A stretch of DNA of 64,000 bases from Sacculina carcini (GCA_916048095.2 OU696576.1:111001-175000), one strand, 5' to 3'. Positions 1-9,659 are shown, counted from the stretch's first letter. Notes: generated from the letters alone by a model not told the origin. Numbers and translations are program-made.

Positions 1-950
1 ATGAGCCATCGCTTCGTTTGCGTTTGAAGCCCCTGATCATTGAACCAGCGAACCATGAACCAGCGCAATTATGTCACCTCATATTCAAGCATACATACAC
101 AGACAGACAGATAATTTCTTCTTTATGTATATATATAGCATTAAAACCGCATTAAAACCCGCCCGTTGTGCGGAACAATTCATAAAAATATTGCAAATTA
201 AAAATAAATAAGGCAAACTCATGAAGACCTTAATCAATTAAAAAGTCTAAATTTCATTATTTTTAATTATATTTTGACAAAATATTTTCACTCAACCCGC
301 CTCATATTTAAACCCGCCCGACGTGAGGAAAAATTCAGAACTCGAACACCATCCGTTCTGGTTCTTGAAGTCAAATCCATTAGTTTTGTATATGAATTCA
401 TTCTATACGGTGAAATTGAACGTTTTATTGCTGCCCGCGGGACATTTTTATTTCATAAAAATGAGCCATCGCTTCGTTTGCGTTTGAAGCCCCTGATAAT
501 TGAACCAGCGAACCATGAGCCAGCGCAATTATGTCACCTCATATTCAAGCATACATACACAGACAGACAGATAATTTCTTCTTTATGTATATATATAGCA
601 TTAAAACCCGCCCGTTGTGCGGAGCAATTCATAACATGAAATTCATATTCAATTCATAAAAAATATGGAAAAATAAAAATGAAATAGGGTACACTCATAA
701 AAATATTAATCAATTGAAAATTATAAGTTTAATTATTTTTATTTCGACACAATATTTCCCCTCAGTCCGCCTGAGTCATTTTTAAACCCGCCCGTCGTGC
801 TGAATAATTCAGAACTCGAACACGATCCGTTCTGCATCTTGAAGTCAAATCCATTGGTTTTGTGTATGGATTAATTCTACAGGGTAAATTGAACGTTCTA
901 TTGTCTATAGTTGCTGCCCGCGGAACATTTTTATTTTAAAAAAAAAACTT
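1..950. repeat. Tandem complex repeat, period about 460 bp
   Basis: Two block types alternate. Block A (4-150 and 464-606, containing gagccatcgcttcgtttgcg and a run of acagacag) and block B (about 285-466 and 749-945, containing gaactcgaacac, a tgaagtcaaatccatt stretch and gctgcccgcgg) each occur twice in the same orientation, about 460 bp apart. The window opens inside a block A copy, so the array probably continues to the left. The copies differ by scattered substitutions and small indels. No coding potential was recognised; a short open frame through this block only follows the repeat. Confidence 0.8.
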
Positions 951-1940
951 TTTTTAAATGAACCATTTGAAAAAATGATCTAAAAACACTTTTTTAGATC
1001 ATTTGAATGTGTCAAATTGTCCAATCTTGACCGCTCTCAGCCTAGTCTGAGGTGATTTAACTTATTAGTTTGTGATCACAAAATATCATAATTTGTAATC
1101 AGAAGTCTGAGATTATCTACCCCAGGGGTCCCAAACACGCGGCCCACCAATACTTTTCTCTCAACCCGCCAATATAGTATCGGGACCAAACTGTAAGGCA
1201 GCTAAATTCACATTTGTTGCATAATGCGATATAATTATACACCATTATCATATTATCTCATAATTCCCGGTTAATGCTTCCACTAATGCATCATATTCAT
1301 ACAGTTGTTATTTTTTGGATTACACCGATATTACAGCCCTTGATATTACAGCCGATATTATATTATGCAATCTATATTCTGCTACGTATTATTCCTAATA
1401 CATATATAATATCATCAGATCGCAAAATATATTTAAAGGTTCATTCTCCAAAATCATTTGCTTAAGAGCTATTCTACTTTTATCGCTAGAATATTTACTG
1501 CTAGCAAAATATCATATACCTCGCTATCATTTAAACCCACTCTTTATAGATACATTTAATTCGCCCGTCGTGCGGAACAGTTCATAAAATATAATTAATA
1601 TTCAATTCATAAAAAAATTAGTGCAAATTGAAAAATAAAAACAAACCCACAGGAAAGTTATAGCTAATCTAAAAGTCTAAATGTGAAATTTATGTTTCAA
1701 TTTAGAAAACATGTTTTTCCACAACACTATCAAAACAATGCAACCTTCTGTCATCTCTATAATTCCAGGTTAATGCTTCCGCTAAAACAGCATAAGTTGG
1801 CATTACATGATATTGCAACCCATATCCTTATGCAACTTATGCTTATGCAACTTGAAATTAAACCAATTAAATTACACAGTTAAATTCAGTAGTTTACTTT
1901 GTTCCCAATAGCATTTTACCCGCCCGTCGTGCGGAACGTT
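158..1940 (+). repeat. Recurrent motif CCCGCCCGTCGTGCGGAAC, six copies
   Basis: A GC-rich core, close to cccgcccgtcgtgcggaac and usually followed by an attcataa-like tail, recurs near 158, 311, 606, 786, 1560 and 1919, always on the + strand and embedded in very AT-rich DNA. The first four copies lie in the 460-bp repeat; the last two are outside it at irregular spacing. This suggests a longer decayed repeat family. The function is unknown. Confidence 0.7.
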
Positions 1941-2045
1941 ATTGAGGACAATAAAGCCTTTATATTCAGTAGAGTGTAGCATTAATTAAACTGTACGCAA
2001 TAAAACCACACCATCCATGCTTGGAGATAATATGATGCATTCTTA
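951..2045. other. No gene seen; decayed repeats
   Basis: The stretch is AT-rich with no credible coding frame. A segment near 1258-1300 (ggttaatgcttcc with flanks) is repeated near 1760-1797, and the last two GC-rich motif copies lie at 1560 and 1919. An isolated hAT-type terminal motif is at 1123. Nothing else was recognised. Confidence 0.5.
1123..1150 (+). mobile_element. Orphan hAT-type terminal motif
   Basis: The sequence CAGGGGTCCCAAAC followed by gcggccca matches the terminal inverted repeat style of animal hAT elements (CAGGGGT...AAAC...CGGCCC). No matching inverted end was found by eye nearby, so this is either one end of a decayed element or a chance match. Confidence 0.35.
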
Positions 2046-2589
2046 ATTGTGATTGGGCTTCAGTGAAATTTAATCGGTGTATATTCCTGTGTAATCGCAA
2101 GTGCGCATAATAGCTGTCAAATTGGCAATATGTCCTTTTGACTTTACACCGCCGTAACTTCCTTCAGATACCCTTTGGAAAATTACAAATTATACCGTAT
2201 TGTAGAAGAAAAGATTTCTAGAACGATGGTATAATTTATTTTTATGTGTAACAAATAGTTACTGAGAAATAGTAGAAAAATGAATTAATTTTAGTCGCCC
2301 GGTGTTCAAGTGTAATTTTGGATGTATTTGAGAATTTTGCCAATTTTACACGTTTTTTGTATCATTTGTGGGTATAAATTATAGCTTATCTTGTAGAACA
2401 CAAAATTCTCTACACAGTAGTATATTCCTGTGTAATCGCAAGTGCGTAAATTGTGATTGGACTTCAGTGAAATTTAATCAGTGTATATTCATGTGTAATC
2501 GCAAGTACGCATAATAGCTGTCAAATTGGCAACATGACATTTTGACTTTACACCGGCGTAACTTCCTTCAGATACACTTTGGAAAATTA
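2046..2589. repeat. Direct repeat of about 140 bp, two copies
   Basis: The segments 2046-2185 and 2450-2589 are near-identical direct repeats (both contain attgtgattgg, tgtgtaatcgcaagt and ttgactttacaccg). A shorter third piece of the same sequence lies at about 2420-2445. About 265 bp of AT-rich DNA separates the two long copies. No coding potential was seen. Confidence 0.75.
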
Positions 2590-2592
2590 AAT

Positions 2593-2607
2593 TATATATA
2601 TAAAATT

Positions 2608-2681
<74 letters not shown>
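2593..2681. repeat. (TA)n microsatellite
   Basis: An almost uninterrupted TA run. It directly abuts the first readable codons of the LINE that follows, so the upstream part of that LINE is missing at this junction. Confidence 0.95.
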
Positions 2682-2684
<3 letters not shown>

Positions 2685-3150
2685 CTGTAGTTCACAGGAC
2701 ACCATCTTCCAATATATATGATTTCACAGAGCACTTGCGCAACATCTTATCAACACATACATTTACAAACAATATAATTCCCGGGGACTTCAACATTGAC
2801 ATATCAAGATCAGAACAATACAATGCACAACAATTTAACAACACCATGCACAGCCTGGTCTATATTGCTTTAATAAAATATCCCATTAGAGTAATAACTT
2901 CCAGCACAACCGTCATATATAATATATTCACAAATACCATTAGGCACAGTATAACTTCTGGCACCATTTCCTTTGACATAAGTGCCCATTCACCAGTATA
3001 CTGCAATATTAAAGATTTCATTAAGCCTCCTCCAGCTAACACATATACACTGAAAAGAATTATACAAGAAAAATCTGAACAGGCATTTATTCATGAATTA
3101 CAATTAGTTGATTGGAGCTGGATTGAGACACAGGATAAATTATTCGTTTG
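2681..3150 (+). pseudogene. LINE A, endonuclease C-terminal part
   Basis: The frame encodes the C-terminal part of an apurinic-type endonuclease domain of a non-LTR retrotransposon. The GDFNIDI motif lies near residue 36 and an SAHSPVYC motif, the usual SDHxP/V region, near residue 104. The N-terminal half of the endonuclease is lost at the TA microsatellite. The frame ends after WIETQDKLFV at an inserted repeat block, and the next LINE codons (YWKDKFLHE) resume near 3763. The three LINE A pieces lie in order and orientation: this one, then 3683-4745, then 8265-9319. The whole is a dead copy. Confidence 0.75.
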
Positions 3151-3682
3151 ATTACGAGCGAGCGAAGCGAGCAAGTTCATACTTGGTGTTACTAGAAAAA
3201 TGATTGAGCGGCCGGCCCGCCGGCCGGCCGTGGTCACGCTTTTCAGAGGCTTATATCTCTGGAACCATAAATCCGATTAACATGATTATTTTTCTTGGGT
3301 AGCCTCATCCTTCCTGCCGCGGATGAGACTGAGCCGAATCATGTCAGTGCCCACTGTGGCACGTGGCACGTCCCAAATGCCCTCCTACTTTTTCGAAAAA
3401 CACTTTTTTCCCGTTTTTCAGAGGCTTATATCTCTGGAACCATAAGTCAGATTTACATGCGTTTTTTGTTGGGTAGCCCAATCCTTCCTGCCGCGAATGA
3501 GACTATGCCGAATTATGTCAGTGCCCAGTGTGGCATGTGGCACGTGCCATATGCCCTCTTATAATTTAGCAGAAAACTTTGCCCATGCTTTTTGAGAGTC
3601 TTATATCTCTGGAACCGTAAGCCCGATTAACAAGCGGTTTTCTTTGTTCGCGCTCGCTCGTTCATCGCCGAACACGGCGCCT
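3151..3682. mobile_element. Inserted tandem-repeat element, GAGCGAGCG ends
   Basis: This block interrupts LINE A between its endonuclease and RT parts. It starts with acgagcgagcgaagcgagc and ends with cgcgctcgctcgttc, so the ends form a short inverted repeat (ACGAGCGAGCG in one direction, GAACGAGCGAGCG in the other). Inside are three copies of a unit of about 175 bp, recognisable by gaggcttatatctctggaac near 3245, 3419 and 3596, with intervening ccttcctgccgcg and gtcagtgccca segments. A GC palindrome, ggccggcccgccggccggcc, lies near 3211. No open frame for a transposase was seen, so it is a non-autonomous or satellite-derived insertion of unknown class. Confidence 0.55.
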
Positions 3683-3706
3683 TACTGGAAAGATAGAATA
3701 CTGGAA

Positions 3707-3787
3707 ATTACTGGAAAGATAAGTTCCTGCATAATTACTGGAAAGATAAGTTCCTGCATAATTACTGGAAAGATAAGTTCCTGCATG
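3707..3787 (+). repeat. 27-bp minisatellite, three copies
   Basis: Three head-to-tail 27-bp units (start attactggaaagataag, end ttcctgcata). The unit is itself LINE A coding sequence (YWKDKFLH); 27 is a multiple of three, so the expansion keeps the LINE reading frame. It lies just after the inserted repeat block. Confidence 0.9.
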
Positions 3788-4741
3788 AATACCAGACAAT
3801 AGTAAATATACACTTTCCACTAAGAAAACTTCATCATAAGGATGAAACGTACTTGCCATGGTTGACAAAAGGATTGAAGATATCATGTAGAAATAAAAAC
3901 ATTTTGTACAGAAAGTTCATCAGAAGTAAATTGGTGGAGGACCACAAACACTACACAAAATACAGAAACAAGCTCACCACTCTATTACGGGTAGCCAAAC
4001 AAAACCAATATGCAGAAGTATTCTCAAAATGCAACAACATCAAACACACTTGGAAATATATTAGGGAAATTATTGGGAATCCAAAAGTCAGAAATAATTA
4101 CCCTGCTCTTTTTCATCAGGACAACAATATTGTCACTGATACAATGCATATTGCCACTAAATTATATGAGTACTTTATAAATATAAGTCAAATACTTAAG
4201 AAAGATGTAAAATATAGAGAATACCTTAATTTGTTATCCAGAGACTATCGTGACAGTATGTTTCTAGAGCCCATAAGCAAAAGTGAAATTTTAGATATAA
4301 TTAGGGCCTGTGAAAGCAAATGCTCAGATGATATTTACGGTATTAACATGCAACTGATAAAATTATCAAGTATATACATTTTAGAACCATTATGTATTCA
4401 TAATTTTGTATTCATTGTTTACATATTCAATCAATCTTTCCAGGTAGGGACATTTCCCAAAGGCATGAAAACGGTAAAAATATGCCCAATACACAAAGCA
4501 GGAGACAACACACAATTTTCAAATTACAGACCTATATCTCTACTACCTCAATTCTCGAAATTATTAGAAAAGTGTTTTTTGAAGAGACTGGACAATTATG
4601 TTGAGAAAGACACGATCATTAATCACGGACAGTATGGGTTCCAAACTAATAAAAGTCTTAATCATGCAGTACTAGATTCTCAAAATTATATCACAGATTC
4701 ATTAGATAAAAAATTGACAACTATCGGTATTTTCATTGACC

Positions 4742-4745
4742 TTAA
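4742..4745. repeat. Left TTAA target duplication of piggyBac
   Basis: The TTAA here and at 8261-8264 flank the piggyBac element. Removing the element and one TTAA rejoins the LINE A codons GIFIDL and KKVFDMVDHDLL in one frame, which confirms that this is the insertion site. Confidence 0.9.
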
Positions 4746-5181
4746 CTCTTTCCCGACAATTGGGTGGCTGGCCACCCATAGGACTTGATGCAGTTTTTTG
4801 TCAACTGCACTCGGAGCGATGGTGACAGAATATCTAGATTAAGTTTTTTTCATTGCTAGGGATCTATATGTTGAGTTAGTGGTGTTTTTGGTAACTCTGA
4901 TAAAAAACATTGGATAAAAATCAATTAAATTCGTCGACTACTGATATTTGAATTTACCAAAATTTGAGTAACCATAAGTTCCATCTTTTTAGAAGGATGC
5001 CATTGAGGGTTGATTTTCATTGAAGATACTGTTCCTAAGAATGCATGCAGAAAAATTCAATACTGCTATTTCCGAAGGAACCACAAAATTAACATTTAAA
5101 AATTGGGTTTTCAGCCACCCAAATGTCGGCAAGTGCTACTTAATGTCCCCGAAGATAGTTTGTTTCGTGTACAACTGAGGG

Positions 5182-6984
5182 ATGCCTAACACAGTATGCA
5201 CGGGATTATCGTACGACAAATTTCATTGCATGTGGGTAGACGCTCATGTAATGTATCATTGTGTTCCTTTGTGCATTCTGGCGAGTTTTTGTATATGGTT
5301 TTGCAAATGCCTAATCTTCGCCAAAGAACATATTTTTGTGAGCTATGACGAGACAATTCAATTACTGGATGCTGATCTGAGTGATGAAGACGAGTTGTTT
5401 CGGCTTGATGATGAGGATGTCGGATTTTTGAGCATCTACCCTGGCCCTGGTGGAGTCCAAGCCGTTGTCATTGAGGACGCCCAATCCACAGTGGATGATG
5501 AAGCGGCAGACTCCAGTGCTCCTCACTTTAAGTGGTCTCGCCGGTGTCCACTGCTCGACATACCAGAGCCACAGCCTGGTCTAGGGGCAGTAAAACTGCA
5601 CTACAATAGTAAGAATCCTCCTTCACCTCGTCAAGTCTTCTACGACGTGTGCAAGTTCAGCAGCCTACTCGATGATATTCTGGTCAAAAAGAGTAACCGC
5701 TATATGAACCAGAAGGGTCAGGCATTTGTCACAGATCAAGAAGAACTTAGCTGCTTCATTGGTATGAACTTCTTGATGGGATATCACGTTCTACCAGATA
5801 TTCGAGACTACTGGTCCAAATCGCGAGACCTTGACGTCGACATCGTGGAGGAAAAAATATATCGGGCTTGTTTCGAGAAGATTAGAAGAGCCTTGCATTT
5901 CGTCAACAACGAAGACTGTCCGGACCGCAAACAGCCAAACTTCGATCGCGCCTGGAAGATCCGTCCGCTAATAGTCCACTTCAACGAGACTTTCCAAGCA
6001 GCAATGGAGCCTATATCAGAGCGGAGTGTCGATGGGAGAATGACCAAATTCACCGGTCAGTCGGCCATGAAGCAATATATCACGGGCAAGCCCATACAAC
6101 GTGGATTCAAATACTGGTGTCGCAATGATAGTGAAACAGGCTATCTTTTCCAATTTGATTTTTATACTGGAAAGAGCGCTCAGTCTGAGTTTGGGCTCAC
6201 AACTCAGGTTGTCCTGGACCTGACAGCTAGCCTGGAAGTAAAAAACTGTCGTGTCTTTATGGACAATTTCTACTCCAGCCCGGACTTGTTCATGCGTCTC
6301 AAGGAGAAGGGTATATTTGCGTGTGGGACTGTTCGTTCTCACCGAAAAGGTCTTCCAAAAGACCTGAAATCTGACAGAGACATGGAGAAAGGCGAGTTTA
6401 AATCTCGGCACTGCAATGAAATTTCGTTTGTCAAGTGGAGGGACTGTAAGGCGGTCTCTATGATCTCTTGCATTGACGGTGACCATGAAACAGCTGAGTT
6501 CAGTCGACGAAAGAAGGGGCATGCTAAAAAACAGAAAGTCGTTTGTCCCCTCATGGTCACTCGATACAATCCAGGAATGAGAGGCACAGATATAATGCAT
6601 CAAAAAAGCAGCACATATGCAGTAGATAGGAAAAGCCCAGGAAAGTACTACACTCGACCATTCTGGGACTATCTGGAGATGGCGCTTGTGAATGCTTTCA
6701 TAGTCTATCAGAAACTCAACATCGCAGATTCCGAAGCGAAGACACTCAAGGAATTTCGGCAATCTGTGTCACTGAGCCTTATGAGTATCCCCGAGAGGAA
6801 TAGCGATGTGTCTGTGCCTGAGTCGCACCACAATATAATATGGGCTGACAAACATGGTCGTTGTGTGATGTGCTTCCGAAAGAACTGCGACAGGAAGACA
6901 TTTGTCAAATGTGCAAACTGCTATGTACACCTGTGTTTTGTTCGAGGGCGCGAATGTTTCAATGAATATCATAATTTGGCTTAA
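5182..6984 (+). CDS. piggyBac-type transposase, 600 aa
   Basis: This enzyme would cut out and reinsert its element at TTAA sites. The frame is uninterrupted. The transposase core runs from about residue 150 (RQVFYDVCKF) to 535. The three expected catalytic aspartates are visible: D284 in SVDGRM, D361 in VFMDNFYSS and D470 in MRGTDIMHQ. A C-terminal cysteine-rich finger (CVMCFRKNC...CANCYVHLC...EYH) occupies roughly residues 558-597, as in piggyBac proteins. An acidic stretch, LLDADLSDEDELF, near residues 58-70 resembles the usual start region. The first 50 residues are cysteine- and hydrophobic-rich and look unlike the family, so the true start may be a short upstream exon or a different initiation site. 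The flanking TTAA sites and inverted ends agree with the call. It may be functional. Confidence 0.9.
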   Translation: MPNTVCTGLSYDKFHCMWVDAHVMYHCVPLCILASFCIWFCKCLIFAKEHIFVSYDETIQLLDADLSDEDELFRLDDEDVGFLSIYPGPGGVQAVVIEDAQSTVDDEAADSSAPHFKWSRRCPLLDIPEPQPGLGAVKLHYNSKNPPSPRQVFYDVCKFSSLLDDILVKKSNRYMNQKGQAFVTDQEELSCFIGMNFLMGYHVLPDIRDYWSKSRDLDVDIVEEKIYRACFEKIRRALHFVNNEDCPDRKQPNFDRAWKIRPLIVHFNETFQAAMEPISERSVDGRMTKFTGQSAMKQYITGKPIQRGFKYWCRNDSETGYLFQFDFYTGKSAQSEFGLTTQVVLDLTASLEVKNCRVFMDNFYSSPDLFMRLKEKGIFACGTVRSHRKGLPKDLKSDRDMEKGEFKSRHCNEISFVKWRDCKAVSMISCIDGDHETAEFSRRKKGHAKKQKVVCPLMVTRYNPGMRGTDIMHQKSSTYAVDRKSPGKYYTRPFWDYLEMALVNAFIVYQKLNIADSEAKTLKEFRQSVSLSLMSIPERNSDVSVPESHHNIIWADKHGRCVMCFRKNCDRKTFVKCANCYVHLCFVRGRECFNEYHNLA

Positions 6985-7078
6985 CTTGTTTGAAGCATTG
7001 AATTGTTTTGTTATCATTTTGTACCTCGTGTAATATTGCGCTCATCTTTACATATTTCCACCTTGAATGGCTTTTGTA

Positions 7079-7084
7079 AATAAA
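7079..7084 (+). terminator. Polyadenylation signal AATAAA
   Basis: A canonical AATAAA lies about 95 bases after the transposase stop codon, inside the element, and is the most likely end signal of its transcript. Confidence 0.6.
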
Positions 7085-7327
7085 TATCAATCAATGATGC
7101 CAAGGATATAATTTTTATCAGAATAAGTGAAAATAAAATGTCATTTTCGAAAATTAATTATTATTCTTTAGTTAAACGAACAAAATAGCATCTCATATGA
7201 AACTACTCGTATAACATATTTTTGTGTTTAAGCTTAAAATACCTTTCGGAGTTCCCTAAGCCCTGAAATAGCAAGCCCTAGAAGTGGAACTCTTGATTAT
7301 TTGCCCCCTGCCCCCCAGACCTGCAGC

Positions 7328-7509
7328 CAAAGCCGTTGCGAGGAAATATGGGCCCCCCCGAAGGCACCACTTGAGGCCCCCATTATAAATAAATCACCAA
7401 ATAATGAATGTATTTATTAGACATAATCACATAATACGTGAAGCAACGGGGTCCCTCAACATTAGGGGGCCCCCGGAAGGGGGTACGGGGGGCGGATACT
7501 ACGGCTCTG
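7328..7509. mobile_element. 182-bp hAT-type MITE inside piggyBac
   Basis: The ends are CAAAGCCGTTGCGAGG and, inverted, CAGAGCCGTAGTATCC. The flanks are CCTGCAGC at 7320-7327 and CCTGCAGT at 7510-7517, an 8-bp target duplication with one mismatch, as hAT elements make. The interior is GC-rich near both ends, with runs of G and C, and AT-rich in the middle. A longer sister copy in the opposite orientation lies at 39928-40218. It encodes nothing. Confidence 0.85.
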
Positions 7510-7721
7510 CCTGCAGTGGCTATTCCAAAACCTTGCAGTCAAAAATTGATAGAAAGCAAAAGCATGTTATTTACGAGTATAAGTGCACTAACTGGCACTT
7601 GGCACACGACATTTGGCTGGCTGGCCACCCATAATTATTTTGTAAATATTTATAACTCTAGATGAGTAAATAAAATTTTCAATCTGTAGATACAAACAAA
7701 AAATCAAGATATGTTCCAGAC

Positions 7722-7757
7722 AGGCGCGCGTGGGGCATCACTGCCCCACGCGCGCCT
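7722..7757. repeat. Perfect 16-bp GC-rich inverted repeat
   Basis: AGGCGCGCGTGGGGCA at 7722-7737 and its exact reverse complement at 7742-7757 are separated by four bases. It lies between the transposase gene and the right end of the piggyBac element and marks the start of the CA-rich block. It could be a structural element, a hairpin in the transcript or the scar of another small insertion. Confidence 0.85.
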
Positions 7758-7825
7758 ACAAGACGTCACGCCGCAACCACACCACGAACAAGACTCCAAG
7801 CTCACACCGTGACACACGGGAGCGC

Positions 7826-7831
7826 GCACAA

Positions 7832-7889
<58 letters not shown>

Positions 7890-8136
7890 GCACAGGCCTC
7901 AATCCACCGAAACAACCAATCAGTGGCGAGCCGGTCACTCGCTCGCCGCCGCGGGGCATCAACACTTGACAAACACAAGTACACACACACACAAACACAC
8001 ACACACACACACAACGACACAGCTATACACACTCGCTCACACTCTCGCACGCAATACGCAATTCAACTGTACACGATCACACATAGATACACTAAAACGT
8101 TCACACACACACAATATCAATCAACGTAGACACAAT
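7826..8136. repeat. (CA)n-rich low-complexity block
   Basis: Several CA runs (7829-7884, 7979-8015, 8100-8112) with interspersed cacact and cacgat words. Open frames through it are repeat artefacts of Thr-His or Val-Cys type. Confidence 0.9.
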
Positions 8137-8260
8137 TTCTCACACACACTGTCTCACTGCACACGATCACACTACAGAAACTCACTTATTTCCATGGAAA
8201 TATTTCAAAAACATCAATTTAAAAAAAAAAATTGGAAATGAAATTTCGGTCGGGAAATAA

Positions 8261-8264
8261 TTAA
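8261..8264. repeat. Right TTAA target duplication of piggyBac
   Basis: The second TTAA copy. It is followed at once by LINE A codons in the frame broken at 4742-4745. Confidence 0.9.
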
Positions 8265-9319
8265 GAAGGTATTTGATATGGTTGACCACGATCTGCTCTT
8301 GAAAAAATTGTTTGCTTATGGGATAAGGGGGAAGGCACATCAATGGTTACAAAGCTATATGGAGTCAAGCACACAAACCGTTTCTTTTGATAATTATTTT
8401 TCTGAACCACGGAACGTACAGTGTGGAGTACCACAGGGCTCAGTGCTGGGTCCCAAACTGTTTCTTTTATTCATCAATGATTTATTTGACTATTTAAAAC
8501 AAACCAAATTAGTTTTGTTTGCTGATGACACGAATTTGATTTTTGCAGGTAAAAATGTTGAGGACTTGGAGAATATAATGAATAGTGAACTAGAGAGACT
8601 AAGTTGGTGGCTTGATATGAAAATATTGTTATTAAATATTAGTAAAACAAATTATATCGAGTTTGGTAAGCGACAATCAAAAGATTTCGACATTAAAATT
8701 AGAAATAGGCAAACAAAAAGAGTAGCACATACAAACTTCCTATGGGGTGATATTTGAGGAAAATATTTCATGGAAAAAACATATCAAGTGGCTTGAAACA
8801 AAGATCTCCAAGTTTTCGTTAATGTTAACAAAGATTAGACCACTGATTACTCAAAAAACATACTTGCTGCTGTATAATTGCTCGGTGAAATCCCAGCTGG
8901 GCTATTATATTGAAACCTGGGGATCTACATATTCATCTAACCTTCAGGCATTATTCAAGCTGCAAAAAAGAACAATCAGATTAATTGAATATAACTCTCA
9001 AAATGAAAGCACTAAACCAATGTTTAGGGAGTTTAAAATTTTATCTCTAGAAAATCTTAGAGACCTAAACATCTCAGTTTTTTCTTATCAAGCTTTTCAC
9101 AACAAACTCCCAAGCAATCTTCAATGTTTATTTCAGATCAATAGTCGACATCCGGAGAAATTGTTGATATCATCTAATAGAACACGTTACAGACAATTTC
9201 GTTTTCACAATGTTGGAGCAGGCATGTGGAATAGAATCGACAAGATAATAAAAAGGATACTCAAATTACATTTATTCAAGAAAAGTATTGCATCAAGGCT
9301 CTTAGATAGAGAAGTATAA
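8265..9319 (+). pseudogene. LINE A, RT C-terminal part and tail domain
   Basis: The frame continues LINE A with KKVFDMVDHDLLLKKLFAYGIRG, the RT motif CGVPQGSVLGPKLFLLFIND and the catalytic box LVLFADDTNLIF. After about residue 160 there is one frame change (near 8750). A C-terminal region follows with LGYYIETWGSTYSSNLQALF and FRFHNVGAGMWNRI, typical of non-LTR polymerases, up to the stop at 9317-9319. The catalytic FADD is intact, but the LINE cannot work because of its 5' truncation, the two insertions and the frameshift. Confidence 0.85.
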
Positions 9320-9471
9320 AGTCCATTTGATTCGTCTATTAATTATAATAATTGGTAGATTAATATTGCCGTCAGATGTGTTCACGTGTACATGAGCGAA
9401 TTGTGTAGATATATTGCGAGCATGTGTGCATGAGTATATTGCGTATGGATATAGTATGTGTGCAGGGGTAC

Positions 9472-9508
9472 ATTGTGTGTGTGTGTGCGTGTGTGTCTGT
9501 ATGTGTGT

Positions 9509-9545
<37 letters not shown>

Positions 9546-9548
9546 TGT
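9472..9548. repeat. (GT)n microsatellite
   Basis: A GT-rich run with a pure core near 9514-9545, shortly after the LINE A stop. The surrounding 9390-9660 is also rich in tgtg and gtgtagatat words. Confidence 0.9.
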
Positions 9549-9659
9549 AAGCTATGTAATGCTATGTGTAAGCTATGTGTAAGATATATCGTGAGCATGT
9601 GTAGATATATTGTGAGCTTGTGTAGATGTATGTGTGCATGAGAGCATTGTGTGTGTATT

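Larger units (their letters stand above)
3683..4745 (+). pseudogene. LINE A, reverse transcriptase N-terminal part
   Basis: The frame runs from YWKDKFLHEYQ through LPWLTKGLKIS, then the early RT motifs KTVKICPIHKAGDN, SNYRPISLLPQFSKLLEK and HGQYGFQ, to GIFIDL. This is the non-LTR RT fingers region, in which NYRPISLL and QYGF are standard. The frame stops being LINE at the TTAA at 4742, where a piggyBac element is inserted. LINE codons resume after 8264 with KKVFDMVDHDLL. The clade looks CR1/Jockey-like from the GVPQGSVLGP type of motif in the downstream half, but it was not resolved. Confidence 0.8.
4746..8260 (+). mobile_element. piggyBac element inserted in LINE A
   Basis: The 3.5-kb element is bounded by TTAA on both sides. 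The left end starts CTCTTTCCCGAC and the right end, read inward on the other strand, starts TTATTTCCCGAC, giving 10 of 12 matching bases. Near-palindromic ggctggccaccca segments lie near both ends of the inner body (4763 and 7616). It holds one long transposase gene (5182-6984), a polyadenylation signal, a nested 182-bp MITE (7328-7509), a GC-rich hairpin (7722-7757) and about 300 bp of CA-rich repeat. The element is longer than the roughly 2.4 kb of the founding piggyBac because of these additions. The intact frame suggests recent activity. Confidence 0.9.

Noticed and set aside
274-639. 121-residue frame in the first repeat block
   Set aside because: Lies across the 460-bp repeat, and the sister block does not keep the frame.
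6016-6762. 248-residue - strand frame opposite the piggyBac transposase
   Set aside because: Shadow of the real gene on the + strand; no family resemblance.
7704-8241. Several overlapping Thr-His and Val-Cys open frames
   Set aside because: Translation of CA/GT microsatellite on both strands.
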